A stretch of DNA of 64,000 nt from Streptomyces sp. WM4235 (GTDB lineage Bacteria; Actinomycetota; Actinomycetes; Streptomycetales; Streptomycetaceae), in the NCBI RefSeq assembly GCF_001279725.1, contig NZ_LGDE01000035.1:62001-126000 (forward strand), in the 5' to 3' direction. Under the pieces are notes generated by a model. That model made no database searches and was not told the DNA's origin. It saw nothing but the letters and a program-made list of their open reading frames with translations. Position numbers and translations under genes: made by a program. Every line of letters starts with the position of its first letter. Positions within the stretch are counted from its first letter, which is position 1. Below are positions 17,348-25,505 of this stretch, piece after piece.

Positions 17348-17956
17348 TCAGGCGTGGTTGACCGGGAGGACGTCCGGGGAGAGGGCGCCCGCGTGGGCTG
17401 CGGCGCTGGTCATGCGGCGCAGGTGGTGGCGGCGGCAGAGGACCTCGTAGCCGATCTCCCCGGCCGGGCGGTTCACGTCGCCGACGACCACCTGGGCACC
17501 CTCGACGACCATCTCGCCGTCCACCGTGCGGGCGTTGTGCGTAGCGCGGGCGCCGCACCAGCACAGGGCCTCGACCTGGAGCTGCTCCAGTCGGTCCGCC
17601 AGTTCGATCAGACGCTGCGAGCCCGGGAAGAGCTTCGTGCGGAAGTCCGTCGTGATGCCGAAGGCGAAGACGTCCAAGCCGAGGTCGTCCACGATGCGGG
17701 CCAGCTGATCGATCTGGACCGGGGCCAGGAACTGCGCCTCGTCCACGATCACGTAGTCCGCCTTGCCGCCCTTCGAGAGCTGGGCCACCAGGTACGCATA
17801 GAGGTCCATGCCCTCCGGCGCCTCGATCGCCTCCATCACCAGGCCGAGCCGGGACGACAGCTTGCCCTCGCCCGCGCGGTCGTCACGGGTGAAGATGACG
17901 CCCTGAAGCCCCCGCGCGTCGCGGTTGTGCGCGATCTGGAGCGCCAGTGTGCTCTT
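17348..17956. repeat. Right copy of the tdk direct repeat
   Basis: This segment of the intact tdk gene is repeated in the same orientation at 10601-11205, 6.7 kb to the left, with a net 4-bp length difference (one lost codon plus one 1-bp deletion in the left copy). Recombination between them would delete the toxin operon and leave one hybrid tdk. Confidence 0.88.
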
Positions 17957-17998
17957 TCCGCAGTCCATCGTTCCGGAGAAGAACACCAGCTCGGGCAT
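17348..17998 (-). CDS. tdk: Thymidine kinase
   Basis: The 216-aa protein starts at ATG 17998. It phosphorylates thymidine with ATP in the salvage pathway. P-loop FFSGTMDCGKSTLAL (about 7-21), FTRDDR, the catalytic/Walker B VIVDEAQFL (about 86-94), FGITTDFRTKLFPGSQRLIELAD, and the zinc-binding lasso region with CWCGA and the later CRRHH are all as in type II (TK1-like) kinases. It is intact, unlike the copy at 10601-11205. The phosphodiesterase gene lies 65 bp upstream on the same strand, so it may belong to that operon. Confidence 0.93.
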   Translation of the reverse strand: MPELVFFSGTMDCGKSTLALQIAHNRDARGLQGVIFTRDDRAGEGKLSSRLGLVMEAIEAPEGMDLYAYLVAQLSKGGKADYVIVDEAQFLAPVQIDQLARIVDDLGLDVFAFGITTDFRTKLFPGSQRLIELADRLEQLQVEALCWCGARATHNARTVDGEMVVEGAQVVVGDVNRPAGEIGYEVLCRRHHLRRMTSAAAHAGALSPDVLPVNHA

Positions 17999-18063
17999 GG
18001 GAAGTACGGGACCTTTCAGTTCGGGGCACGGGTGGGCGAAGACGGTCGGGTGGCGCGTGGGGG

Positions 18064-19266
18064 TCAGGTGCGGACTTCGAGGAGCGGCACCAGTTGCTCG
18101 GCCGCGGTCATGGAGCCGTGCATGCCGACGAGCGCCGACTCGTTGGGCTCCTTGCGGGACGCGGTGATCGCGACGTCGGCGTGGGCGGCGGCGACGACGT
18201 CGCCGATCCGGCCCAGCACGCGCTCGTCGCACTCCCCCGGGGCGCCGAACCAGCCGAGTTCCAGGGCCTCTTCGCGGCTCGCGATCCAGAAGCGGTCCCC
18301 GAGCACCTCGCGCCACACGGTGAGTACGTCGGCCTCGGCTCCCGGCACCGCGTAGACGTGTCGGGCCCGTCCCTCGCCGCCCAGCAGGGCCACACCCGCG
18401 CCCAGTTCCCAGTCCTCGTCGAAGTCGATCCGCGAATCCTCGTCGAAGGGCACGTCCACCATGCCGTGGTCGGCGGTCACGTACAGGGCGGTACGGGGCG
18501 GCAGTTGCTCCGCCAGGCGCTGCACCAGCCGGTCGACGTACATGAGTTGACCGCGCCACACGTCGGAGTCGACGCCGTGGCGGTGGCCGGCTCCGTCGAG
18601 TTCGCTGTAGTACGTGTACACGAGCGAGCGTTCGCCGGCGGCGAGTTGGATGGCCGCGAGATCCATCCGCTCCTCGCCGGTCATCCGGCCGTGGAAGGTG
18701 CCGCCGCTCAGCGCGATCTTGGTGAGCGGGGTGGTCTGGAAACCCGGCGCGGACACCTGCGCGGTGTGCACGCCGGCGGCGTCCGCGAGCTGGAAGACGG
18801 TGGGGTACGGCTGCCAGACCTTCGGCTGGGTCCACGGCTGCCAGCGGAGCTGGTTCATCAGTTCGCCGGAGGCCGGGTTGCGCACGGCGTAGCCGGGCAG
18901 GCCGTGTCGGGCGGGCGGCAGTCCCGTGCCGACGGAGGCCAGCGAGGTGGCGGTGGTCGCCGGGAAGCCCGAGGTGATCGGGCGGCCGGTGCCGCCGCGC
19001 GAACCGGCGAGCAGGGAGGCCAGGTACGGGGCCTCCTGCGGGTGGGCCTTGACCTGCTCCCAGCCCATGCCGTCGACCAGGAAGACGCAGTTCCGGTCGG
19101 CCGGGGTCAGTTCGGCGATCCCGGCGGCGAGGCCGGGAACGCCCTGTCCGGCCGCCAAGGTCGGCAGCAGGTCGGCGAGCGAGCCGGTGCCGTAGTGCGG
19201 GACGGGGGCGCCGGCGAGGTCCAGCGGCTCGGGCTCGTCCCAGTGCGCGGGTACAGAGGAGAACAT
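18064..19266 (-). CDS. Type I phosphodiesterase/nucleotide pyrophosphatase family protein
   Basis: A 400-aa protein of the alkaline phosphatase superfamily. Metal and nucleophile sites are visible: FLVDGMGWEQ (Asp), FPATTATSLASVGTG (catalytic Thr), ELDGAGHRHG, VTADHGMVDVP and GMHGSMT near the end. No signal peptide is seen, so it is probably cytoplasmic despite its resemblance to NPP enzymes. ATG at 19266 overlaps the stop of the upstream gene (TGATG). It hydrolyses phosphodiester or pyrophosphate bonds of an unidentified substrate. It precedes tdk. Confidence 0.88.
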   Translation of the reverse strand: MFSSVPAHWDEPEPLDLAGAPVPHYGTGSLADLLPTLAAGQGVPGLAAGIAELTPADRNCVFLVDGMGWEQVKAHPQEAPYLASLLAGSRGGTGRPITSGFPATTATSLASVGTGLPPARHGLPGYAVRNPASGELMNQLRWQPWTQPKVWQPYPTVFQLADAAGVHTAQVSAPGFQTTPLTKIALSGGTFHGRMTGEERMDLAAIQLAAGERSLVYTYYSELDGAGHRHGVDSDVWRGQLMYVDRLVQRLAEQLPPRTALYVTADHGMVDVPFDEDSRIDFDEDWELGAGVALLGGEGRARHVYAVPGAEADVLTVWREVLGDRFWIASREEALELGWFGAPGECDERVLGRIGDVVAAAHADVAITASRKEPNESALVGMHGSMTAAEQLVPLLEVRT

Positions 19267-19862
19267 CAGCGGCCGGCGGCGGGCGAGGCCGCGGTGGCCT
19301 CGGACAGGGCCTGGGCGAAGACCAGGGTCTGGCGGACCGTCTCCGGGCCGTCGCCGGCCTCGCTGACCCGCAGGCTGAGGTCGTCGGCGGTGGAGTTGCC
19401 GGTGTAGCCGTGGTCGGAGTCGCAGTTCGGGTCGCCGCAGGCGGCGGGCTCCAGGTCGATGCGCGAGACCGCACCCCAGCCGATGGTCAGCACGACCTCG
19501 CGCGGCAGGGTGCCGGCGGTGTACGACTCGGGGTTGGCGACGACGCGGCTGAGCACCACAGAGGAGATGCTGCCGAGCTTGACCGACTCGGTGGACGTCG
19601 TCGCGTACGGGGACGGCGACCCGGCGTCGGCGGCCTGCTCGTCGGTGTGGCTCACGATGAAGCGGTTGCCGGTGAGGACCAGGACCGTGACGTGCCGGCG
19701 CACCTCGTTGGAGTCGAAGGTCGTCTCCTGGTGGACCAGGTACGACGAGATCGGCTCGCCGCCCACCGCGGCCTCCACGGCCTCGGCCACGAGGGTCGGG
19801 TAGTAGCCGCTGCGCTCGATCGCCGCGCGCAGCCCCTGGGTCGTCGTACCGGATTTCGCCAT
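19266..19862 (-). CDS. Conserved actinobacterial protein (DUF5998-type)
   Basis: The 198-aa product starts at ATG 19862, chosen because AGGA lies 8 nt upstream; an ATG 9 bp earlier overlaps that site. It contains GLRAAIERSGYYPTLVAEAVE, FIVSHTDEQAAD, LTIGWGAVSRIDLEPAACGDPNCDSDHGY and LVFAQALSEATA. The cysteine pair in CGDPNCDSDH is notable. It has no signal peptide or membrane helix. Translationally coupled to the phosphodiesterase (TGATG), so it probably acts with it; no function is known to me. Confidence 0.8.
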   Translation of the reverse strand: MAKSGTTTQGLRAAIERSGYYPTLVAEAVEAAVGGEPISSYLVHQETTFDSNEVRRHVTVLVLTGNRFIVSHTDEQAADAGSPSPYATTSTESVKLGSISSVVLSRVVANPESYTAGTLPREVVLTIGWGAVSRIDLEPAACGDPNCDSDHGYTGNSTADDLSLRVSEAGDGPETVRQTLVFAQALSEATAASPAAGR

Positions 19863-19913
19863 GAGGTCCATCCTAAGGCCCGTCCGGGGCAGCCGGACCG
19901 CGCCGGACCGGTC

Positions 19914-22775
19914 CTAGTAGCTGGGGAGGGTGCGCGGTCCGAGGTCGGTGCGGACGGGCGGGCGGGCCACGCGGACGGTGGCGCTCAGCACGGAGAGCCC
20001 TTCCGTGGCGACGACGACGGGCTCCAGGGACACCCCGATCACCTCGGGGTGGTCGTGGACCAGTCGGGACAGGCGCAGGAGCAGCTCCTCCAGGGCGGGC
20101 GTGTCCACGGGGTCGCTGCCGCGCCAGCCGAAGAGGAGGGGCGCGGCGCGGATGGACCGGATCAGGGCGGCCGCGTCCCGGTCGGTGGCCGGGACGAGCC
20201 GGTGGGCGGTGTCACCGAGCAGTTCGGAGGGGACGCCGGCGAGACCGAAGGAGAGGACGGCGCCGGCGGCGGGATCGATGACGCTGCGCACGACGGTGTC
20301 GACGCCGCGGGGCACCATCGCCTGGACGACCGGGAGCAGCTCGGCCGGCTTGCCGAGGGCCTCGGTGAGTTCGTCGTAGGCGCGCCGCAGCTCCGCCTCG
20401 GCCGTCAGGGCCAGGCGTACGCCTCCCAGATCGGCGCGGTGGCGCAGGTGCGGGGCGGTGGTCTTCAGGGCCACCGGGTAGCCGAGCGTGCGGGCGGCCC
20501 GTACGGCGGCGCCGGCGTCGGGCGCGGGCAGGGTGGGGAGCACCCGGATCCCGTACCGGGCGAGGAGCGTGATCGCGTCCGCCTCGTCGAGGGTGATCGC
20601 GGAGTCCGCGGGGCCGGCGAGGAGGGCGGCGAGCTGCGCGGCGGCTCCGGCCTCGTCGATGTCCTCGTACTCGGGCACCTGGCCGGCGTCGGCGAGGGAC
20701 CGCCTCCACTGTGCGTACCGCACGGCTTCGGCGACGGCGCGGACGGCACGCTCGGCGGCGGGGTAGGCGGGGATCCGCCCCTCCCCGGCGGTGCCGGGCC
20801 GAGTGGTGGGGTGGCCCGTCGAAGGGGTGTCGGCCTGCCGCGGGGCGCCCGGCGGCGGGGTCTGCGTGACGGGGATGCCCGCGACCGGGGTGGTCGGGGC
20901 CGGGGTGGTCGGTGTGATCGCGTTCGCGGGGCGGGGCGCGACGGTTCCGGCGGCCGTGGAGAGGGCCTCGGCCAGCGCGCCCAGCTCGACGTGCACCACC
21001 GCGACCGGCTTGCCCGGGTGCTCCGCGACGGCGTCGCGCAGTGCGCTCGCCAGGTCGTCGGCCGGCGCGTTCTCCCCCACCCAGGGGATCGCCGTCACGA
21101 CGACCGCGTCGCAGTCCGGCGAGGCCAGGGCGTCGGCGAGGGCGGTACGGAAGTCCCGGGGCGTGGCGGCGGTGGTCAGGTCCAGCGGTGGCAGGGGCCG
21201 CAGCCCCCGGGTCAGGCAGGCGTCGTAGGTGAGCACGCCCAGCGATTCGGAGTTCCCGAGGATCGCCACCCTCGGGCCGGCGGGCAGCGGCTGACCGGCC
21301 AGCAGCAGCCCGACGTCGACCAGTTCCGTGACCGTGTCGACCCGGATGACGCCCGCCTGCCTGAGCAGTTCCGAGACGGTGGATTCGGGCAGCCGGGTGC
21401 CGGGGACCACGTGTCCGGCCGGGGTGTGCCGGCCACCCCGGGCCACGACCACGGGCTTGACGGCGGCCGTGCGGCGGGCGAGGCGGGTGAACTTGCGGGG
21501 GTTGCCCAGGGTCTCCAGGTACATCAGGGCCACGTCGGTGGAGTCGTCGTCGTACCAGTACTGGAGGATGTCGTTGCCGGAGACGTCGGCCCTGTTGCCG
21601 GCCGAGACGAACGAGGACAGCCCCTCGCCGCGCCGCAGCAGCCCCGAGAGCAGGGCGATGCCGATCGCGCCGGACTGGGTGAACAGGCCGATCCGGCCGC
21701 GCGCGGACGCCGGGGTGGGGGCCAGTGAGGCGTTCAGCTCCACGTCCGGAGCGGTGTTGATGACCCCGAAGGCGTTCGGGCCGATCAGTCGCATCCCGTA
21801 CGAGCGGACCTGGCGCACCAGTTCGCGCTGCCGTTGCAACCCGGCCGGGCCGCTCTCGCCGTATCCGGCGGACAGCACCACCAGCCCCTGCACACCGTGC
21901 TCTCCGCACGCGCGGACCGCGTCCGGGACCCGGTCCGCCGGGACGGCGACGACCGCGAGGTCGACCGGGGCGCCGATGTCGGCGACGGTGCGGTAGGCGC
22001 GTACGCCGTCGAGCAGGTCGGCGGAGGCCGCCTCGTTGACCGCGTACAGCTGGCCGTGGAAGCCGGTGTCCCGAAGGTTGCGCAGCGCCGCGGCGCCCAC
22101 GCCGCCGCCGGAGCGGCTGACTCCGATCACCGCCACGGAGCCGGGGGCCAGGAGCCGCTGGACGGAGCGGGCCTCGGCGCGCTGTTCGCGGGCGCGCTGC
22201 ACGGCGAGGGACTCGGCGGTGGGTTCGAGGTCGAGGGTGAGGTGGACGGCGCCGTCCTCGAAGCTGCGCTTCTGCTGGTAGCCGACGTCCGTGAACACTT
22301 TGATCATCTTGCTGTTGGCGGGCAGCACCTCGGCGGCGAACCGGCGGATGCCGCGCTCCCGGGCCACCGCGCCGATGTGTTCGAGGAGGGCGGAGGCGAC
22401 TCCGCGGCCCTGGTGCGCGTCCTGGACGAGGAAGGCGACCTCCGCCTCGTCGGCGGGTGCGGAGGCGGGCCGGCCGTCGGGGCCGATGCGGTCGAAGCGG
22501 ACCGTGGCGATGAACTCGCCGCCGATGGTCGCCGCGAGGCCGACGCGGTCCACGTGGTCGTGGTGGGTGAAGCGGTGGACGTCGCGGTCGGACAGGCGGG
22601 GGTACGGGGCAAAGAACCGGTAGTACTTCGACTCGTCGGAGACCTGTTCGTAGAAGCTGACCAGGCGACCCGCGTCCTCGGCGGTGATGGGCCGGATCCG
22701 GGCGGTGCCGCCGTCGCGCAGCACGACGTCCGCTTCCCAGTGGGCCGGGTACGAGGGGTCCGACTCGGTGGTCAT
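19914..22775 (-). CDS. Protein lysine acetyltransferase: GNAT domain fused to acyl-CoA synthetase (NDP-forming) domains
   Basis: A 953-aa protein from ATG 22775 (TTAAGGTGTGGCC upstream). GNAT comes first (about 20-185: RIRPITAEDAGRLVSFYE ... QDAHQGRGVASALLEHIG). A CoA-binding Rossmann domain (VAVIGVSRSGGGVGAA, about 213), succinyl-CoA-ligase-like domain (GLFTQSGAIGIALLSGLLRRG) and a C-terminal ATP-grasp-like domain (AITLLARYGIRVLP, PVALKTTAPHLRHRADLGGV) follow. A Thr/Pro-rich linker (about 630-675) separates the halves. This is the PatA/PatZ-type architecture with the GNAT domain at the N-terminus. Such enzymes acetylate and inactivate acyl-CoA synthetases; the ligase part is usually inactive and senses ligands. 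Confidence 0.9.
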   Translation of the reverse strand: MTTESDPSYPAHWEADVVLRDGGTARIRPITAEDAGRLVSFYEQVSDESKYYRFFAPYPRLSDRDVHRFTHHDHVDRVGLAATIGGEFIATVRFDRIGPDGRPASAPADEAEVAFLVQDAHQGRGVASALLEHIGAVARERGIRRFAAEVLPANSKMIKVFTDVGYQQKRSFEDGAVHLTLDLEPTAESLAVQRAREQRAEARSVQRLLAPGSVAVIGVSRSGGGVGAAALRNLRDTGFHGQLYAVNEAASADLLDGVRAYRTVADIGAPVDLAVVAVPADRVPDAVRACGEHGVQGLVVLSAGYGESGPAGLQRQRELVRQVRSYGMRLIGPNAFGVINTAPDVELNASLAPTPASARGRIGLFTQSGAIGIALLSGLLRRGEGLSSFVSAGNRADVSGNDILQYWYDDDSTDVALMYLETLGNPRKFTRLARRTAAVKPVVVARGGRHTPAGHVVPGTRLPESTVSELLRQAGVIRVDTVTELVDVGLLLAGQPLPAGPRVAILGNSESLGVLTYDACLTRGLRPLPPLDLTTAATPRDFRTALADALASPDCDAVVVTAIPWVGENAPADDLASALRDAVAEHPGKPVAVVHVELGALAEALSTAAGTVAPRPANAITPTTPAPTTPVAGIPVTQTPPPGAPRQADTPSTGHPTTRPGTAGEGRIPAYPAAERAVRAVAEAVRYAQWRRSLADAGQVPEYEDIDEAGAAAQLAALLAGPADSAITLDEADAITLLARYGIRVLPTLPAPDAGAAVRAARTLGYPVALKTTAPHLRHRADLGGVRLALTAEAELRRAYDELTEALGKPAELLPVVQAMVPRGVDTVVRSVIDPAAGAVLSFGLAGVPSELLGDTAHRLVPATDRDAAALIRSIRAAPLLFGWRGSDPVDTPALEELLLRLSRLVHDHPEVIGVSLEPVVVATEGLSVLSATVRVARPPVRTDLGPRTLPSY

Positions 22776-22894
22776 GGCCACACCTTAAGGGGCGGGCCAA
22801 CCGAACGGTGCGCGCGCGGCGCGTGCGGCACACGGGGGCAAATCAGTGCAAGCTGGGGAGGGTCCAGCGGCGGTGGATCCGGGCCGAAGGTCGG

Positions 22895-22923
22895 TTCGAG
22901 CATTCCGGGTGTCGTGAGATACT
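22895..22923 (+). promoter_or_regulatory. ptsH promoter (-35 TTCGAG, -10 GATACT)
   Basis: TTCGAG at 22895-22900 and GATACT at 22918-22923 are separated by 17 bp, 36 bp before the HPr start. The dre operator overlaps the -10 box and the expected transcription start. Confidence 0.5.
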
Positions 22924-22936
22924 GGTCTAGACAACC
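22921..22936. promoter_or_regulatory. DasR-responsive element (dre)
   Basis: ACTGGTCTAGACAACC matches the palindromic dre consensus (A-C/T-TGGTCTAGACCA) at most positions. DasR is known to repress pts genes, including ptsH, in Streptomyces and to be released by glucosamine 6-phosphate. The placement over the promoter fits repression. Confidence 0.8.
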
Positions 22937-22959
22937 GCTAGCACCTGAAGGGCATCACC

Positions 22960-23241
22960 ATGGCAGAGCGCCGCGTCAACGTCGGCTGGGCCGAGGGCCT
23001 GCACGCTCGTCCCGCCTCGATCTTCGTCCGGGCGACGACCGCTTCCGGCGTTCCGGTGACCATCGCGAAGGCCGGCGGCGACCCCGTCAACGCCGCTTCC
23101 ATGCTGGCGGTTCTGGGCCTGGGCGCCCAGGGCGGCGAGGAGATCGTCCTCGCGTCCGAGGCCGAGGGCGCCGACGTCGCGCTGGACCGCCTCGCGAAGC
23201 TTGTCGCCGAGGGTCTCGACGAGCTCCCCGAGACGGTCTGA
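22960..23241 (+). CDS. ptsH: Phosphocarrier protein HPr
   Basis: A 93-aa general PTS phosphocarrier that passes phosphate from enzyme I to sugar-specific IIA proteins. The active histidine is in EGLHARPAS (about residue 16) and the regulatory serine region in NAASMLAVLGLGAQ (about 47). ATG at 22960 follows GAAGGGCATCACC. It stands alone, without ptsI. It is preceded by a dre and followed by a strong terminator, so it is a monocistronic DasR-controlled gene. Confidence 0.97.
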   Translation: MAERRVNVGWAEGLHARPASIFVRATTASGVPVTIAKAGGDPVNAASMLAVLGLGAQGGEEIVLASEAEGADVALDRLAKLVAEGLDELPETV

Positions 23242-23280
23242 TCCGAGACGGTCCGGCCCTTCGGATCACACACACGTGGC

Positions 23281-23317
23281 GAAGCCGCGGCCCCGGCGCA
23301 TCGGGGGCCGCGGCTTC
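23281..23317 (+). terminator. ptsH terminator
   Basis: GAAGCCGCGGCCCC and GGGGCCGCGGCTTC form a 14-bp stem 40 bp past the HPr stop. Confidence 0.85.
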
Positions 23318-23432
23318 GTCGTTTCCGGAACGCGTCGGCATGAATGCGGCGCGGCGCGGCGCGGGACATCGGGGCGACCTTTACCGCACGCCGGAAATTC
23401 CGTCACGGAATCCGCCCGTCGAAAAGGGCGGG

Positions 23433-23473
23433 CCGGAATCAGGCCGACCGGAATCAGGCCGACGGAATGAGGC
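23433..23473. repeat. Short tandem repeat, 15-bp unit
   Basis: CCGGAATCAGGCCGA occurs twice in perfect tandem (23433-23447, 23448-23462), followed by a partial third copy (CGGAATGAGGC). It is in the intergenic region between ptsH and the GntR regulator. Confidence 0.8.
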
Positions 23474-23530
23474 GGGCGATTACGAGGCGTCGAAACCCCC
23501 CGCATATCCGTCCTTTGTATACGGGCTTTG

Positions 23531-24196
23531 TTAATGCGGGCCGCTCGCCATGTTTACGGCAGGTTGCGAAGTCCTCACGCGCCGCCGGTGGGCCGCGACC
23601 GCGCGTTCGGCGTGCAGGGCCGTAAGGGAGCGGGCCCGCTCGGCGTCGCCGCGCGCCACCGCGTCCACGATCGCCCCGTGCTCGGCCCAGGAGTCCACGG
23701 GGCGCGTCGGGGCCTCCACCGAGAACATCCAGGCGATCTTGTGGCGCGTCTGCGTCAGCAGGGCGATCAGCCCGGGACTCGCGGACGCCTGGGACAGCGT
23801 CTCGTGGAACCAGCCACCCAGGGCCCGCAGATCCTCTCCCTGGCCCCTCCTGGCCCGTTCCTGGCCCAGCCTGACCAGTCCGCGCAGCACCTTCAGGTGC
23901 GCCTCGGTGCGTCGGCGGGCCGCCCGGGAGGCGGCGAGGGGCTCCAACAGCATCCGCAGCTCCAGGAGGTCCGAGGCCTCCTGCTCGGTCGGCTCGGCCA
24001 CGCAGGCCCCGGCGTGCCGGCGGGTCGTGACGAAGCCCTCGGACTCCAGGGTGCGCAGGGCCTCGCGGACCGGGACGCGCGAAACCCCGTAGCGGCGGGC
24101 CAGCACTTCCTCGGTGAGGCGTCCGCCGGGTCCGAAGACTCCGGAGATGATGTCGTCGCGGATTGCTGTGCATACCGCGTGCGCAGGAATTCGCAA
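23531..24196 (-). CDS. GntR-family (FCD) transcriptional regulator
   Basis: A 221-aa protein. The start is TTG at 24196 with an ideal GGAGG 7 nt upstream. N-terminal winged helix (about 5-70): AIRDDIISGVFGPGGRLTEEVLARRYGVSRVPVREALRTLESEGFV. The C-terminal all-helical FCD domain (about 80-205) has ELRMLLEPLAASRAARRRT and WFHETLSQAS, with metal-site type residues (FHETL, WAEHGAIVDAV, LHAERAV). Effector and targets are unknown. It is a single gene facing away from the M23 peptidase terminator. It is not DasR, which has a UTRA domain. Confidence 0.88.
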   Translation of the reverse strand: MRIPAHAVCTAIRDDIISGVFGPGGRLTEEVLARRYGVSRVPVREALRTLESEGFVTTRRHAGACVAEPTEQEASDLLELRMLLEPLAASRAARRRTEAHLKVLRGLVRLGQERARRGQGEDLRALGGWFHETLSQASASPGLIALLTQTRHKIAWMFSVEAPTRPVDSWAEHGAIVDAVARGDAERARSLTALHAERAVAAHRRRVRTSQPAVNMASGPH

Positions 24197-24299
24197 GACC
24201 GGACCTCCGCTTGATTTCGTGACCGTGCCGCGACTCTATTGCAACACACGATAATTTCCGAGGACGGCCCTTGATGTGAAACATTTCCCGCCAACGCGA

Positions 24300-24328
24300 A
24301 AGGCCCCGGCTCGATGAGCCGGGGCCTT
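24300..24328 (-). terminator. Terminator of the M23 peptidase gene
   Basis: AAGGCCCCGGCTC and GAGCCGGGGCCTT form a perfect 13-bp stem with a GAT loop, about 20 bp beyond the peptidase stop on the minus strand. Confidence 0.9.
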
Positions 24329-24349
24329 CAACGAAGAGGTGCGAAGCGA

Positions 24350-25150
24350 TCAGACGTTGACGTCGTGCGAGCGCAGGTACGCGATCGGGTCGATGTCCGA
24401 GCCGTACTGCGAACCGGTGCGGGCCTCGAAGTGCAGGTGCGGGCCGCTGGAGTTGCCCGTGGAGCCCGACAGGCCGATCTGCTGGCCCGGGGTGACCTGC
24501 TGGCCGACGGAGACGTCCAGCGAGGACATGTGCCCGTACTGGGTGTAGGTGCCGTCGTTGTGCTTGATGACGACGTTGTTGCCGTACGCGCCGCCGTAGC
24601 CGGCCTCGACGATCGTGCCGGCGCCCACGGCGTGGACCGAGGTGCCGGACGCCGCGTGGAAGTCGATGCCCGTGTGGCTGCCGGAGGACCACATGCCGCC
24701 GCCCGCGTGGTACTGCGTGCTGACGTAGGAGCCCTCGACGGGAGCGACGAAGGTGTTGAGGCGCTTGCGTTCGGCCTCGCGGGCCGCACGCTCGGCGGCC
24801 TCGCGCTCGGCCTTCTCCTTGGCCTCGGCGAGGCGCTTGGACTCGGCGGCGCGCTGCTTGGCGTCGGCCTCGGCCTGGGCCTTCGCGGCGGTGATGTCGG
24901 CGGCGCGCTGCTGGGACTCGGCCTGGGTCTCGATCTCGCCCTGGAGGTCCTCGGCGACGACGACGGCGTTGAGGCCGGTGTCCTCGATCGTGGGGGCGGC
25001 GGACTCGCCCGCGGCGAACGCGGGGCCGGCCAGCGTGCCCACGACGCCGGTGGTGGCGAGGGCGGCTATACCGGCGTAGCCGGCGGTCTTGCGGCTCAAA
25101 CGGCTCGAACCACGGTGCTTACCGGCGACACGACTGCTGCCAAACGCCAT
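24350..25150 (-). CDS. Secreted M23 (LytM-type) peptidoglycan endopeptidase
   Basis: A 266-aa precursor. The signal peptide has a basic start, hydrophobic core (AGYAGIAALATTGVVGTLAG) and cleavage after AFA (about residue 47). An Ala/Glu/Lys/Arg coiled coil covers about 68-132. The C-terminal M23 domain (135-266) has the zinc ligands in SGSHTGIDFH and GPHLHFE, with YTQYGHMS. It would cut peptide cross-links in the wall outside the membrane. A c-di-AMP riboswitch occupies its long leader, tying expression to wall and osmotic signalling. ATG at 25150 follows GGAAAGGATCAACC. Confidence 0.93.
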   Translation of the reverse strand: MAFGSSRVAGKHRGSSRLSRKTAGYAGIAALATTGVVGTLAGPAFAAGESAAPTIEDTGLNAVVVAEDLQGEIETQAESQQRAADITAAKAQAEADAKQRAAESKRLAEAKEKAEREAAERAAREAERKRLNTFVAPVEGSYVSTQYHAGGGMWSSGSHTGIDFHAASGTSVHAVGAGTIVEAGYGGAYGNNVVIKHNDGTYTQYGHMSSLDVSVGQQVTPGQQIGLSGSTGNSSGPHLHFEARTGSQYGSDIDPIAYLRSHDVNV

Positions 25151-25175
25151 GAAGAGGTTGATCCTTTCCTTCCTT

Positions 25176-25314
25176 CTCGCCTACCGGGTTAGCTGACGGG
25201 TTCGGAGCAGGAAGGTCTCCTACGGGCCCCCTCTTGCGAGGCGGTCCGATTCACCCCAGGGACACATGTGGGTCCCCGGCTCCCCAGGCTCGCGCCTGAC
25301 GGGGACTCGGCGAT
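25176..25314 (-). promoter_or_regulatory. ydaO/yuaA c-di-AMP riboswitch
   Basis: On the minus strand the leader contains, in order, the conserved ydaO elements GAGCCGGGGACCC, TGGGGTGAATCG, a CCTTCCTGCTCCGAACCCG stretch and GTCAGCTAACCCGGTAGGCG. GGCGAG (25176-25181) can pair with the ATCGCC side (25309-25314) to close the structure. It ends about 25 bp before the M23 start codon. In Streptomyces this class sits before wall-hydrolase genes and turns them off when c-di-AMP is high. A 66-codon reading across it is spurious. Confidence 0.9.
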
Positions 25315-25463
25315 CGCTGTCCGGTGCCGCGGGTGCGGCGGGCACAACTGACGAACAGCACGGCCGACGCTAGGCGGATCTTCAGTCATTCGCCAAACAG
25401 GTGCGCGCTTTTGTTACCTACGCCACACCACATACAAGCAACCTCACCACTAAATGGACAAAA

Positions 25464-25493
25464 GGGGCCCCGGCGACAAGTCGCCAGGGCCCC
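25464..25493 (-). terminator. Terminator of the M16 peptidase operon
   Basis: A GGGGCCC/GGGCCCC outer stem and a GGCGAC/GTCGCC inner stem form an almost perfect hairpin 12 bp past the second M16 stop. Confidence 0.85.
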
Positions 25494-25505
25494 CTCGATT
25501 TCAGG

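Noticed and set aside
25189..25389. 66-codon minus-strand reading before the M23 gene
   Set aside because: It lies on the c-di-AMP riboswitch sequence and has no protein features.
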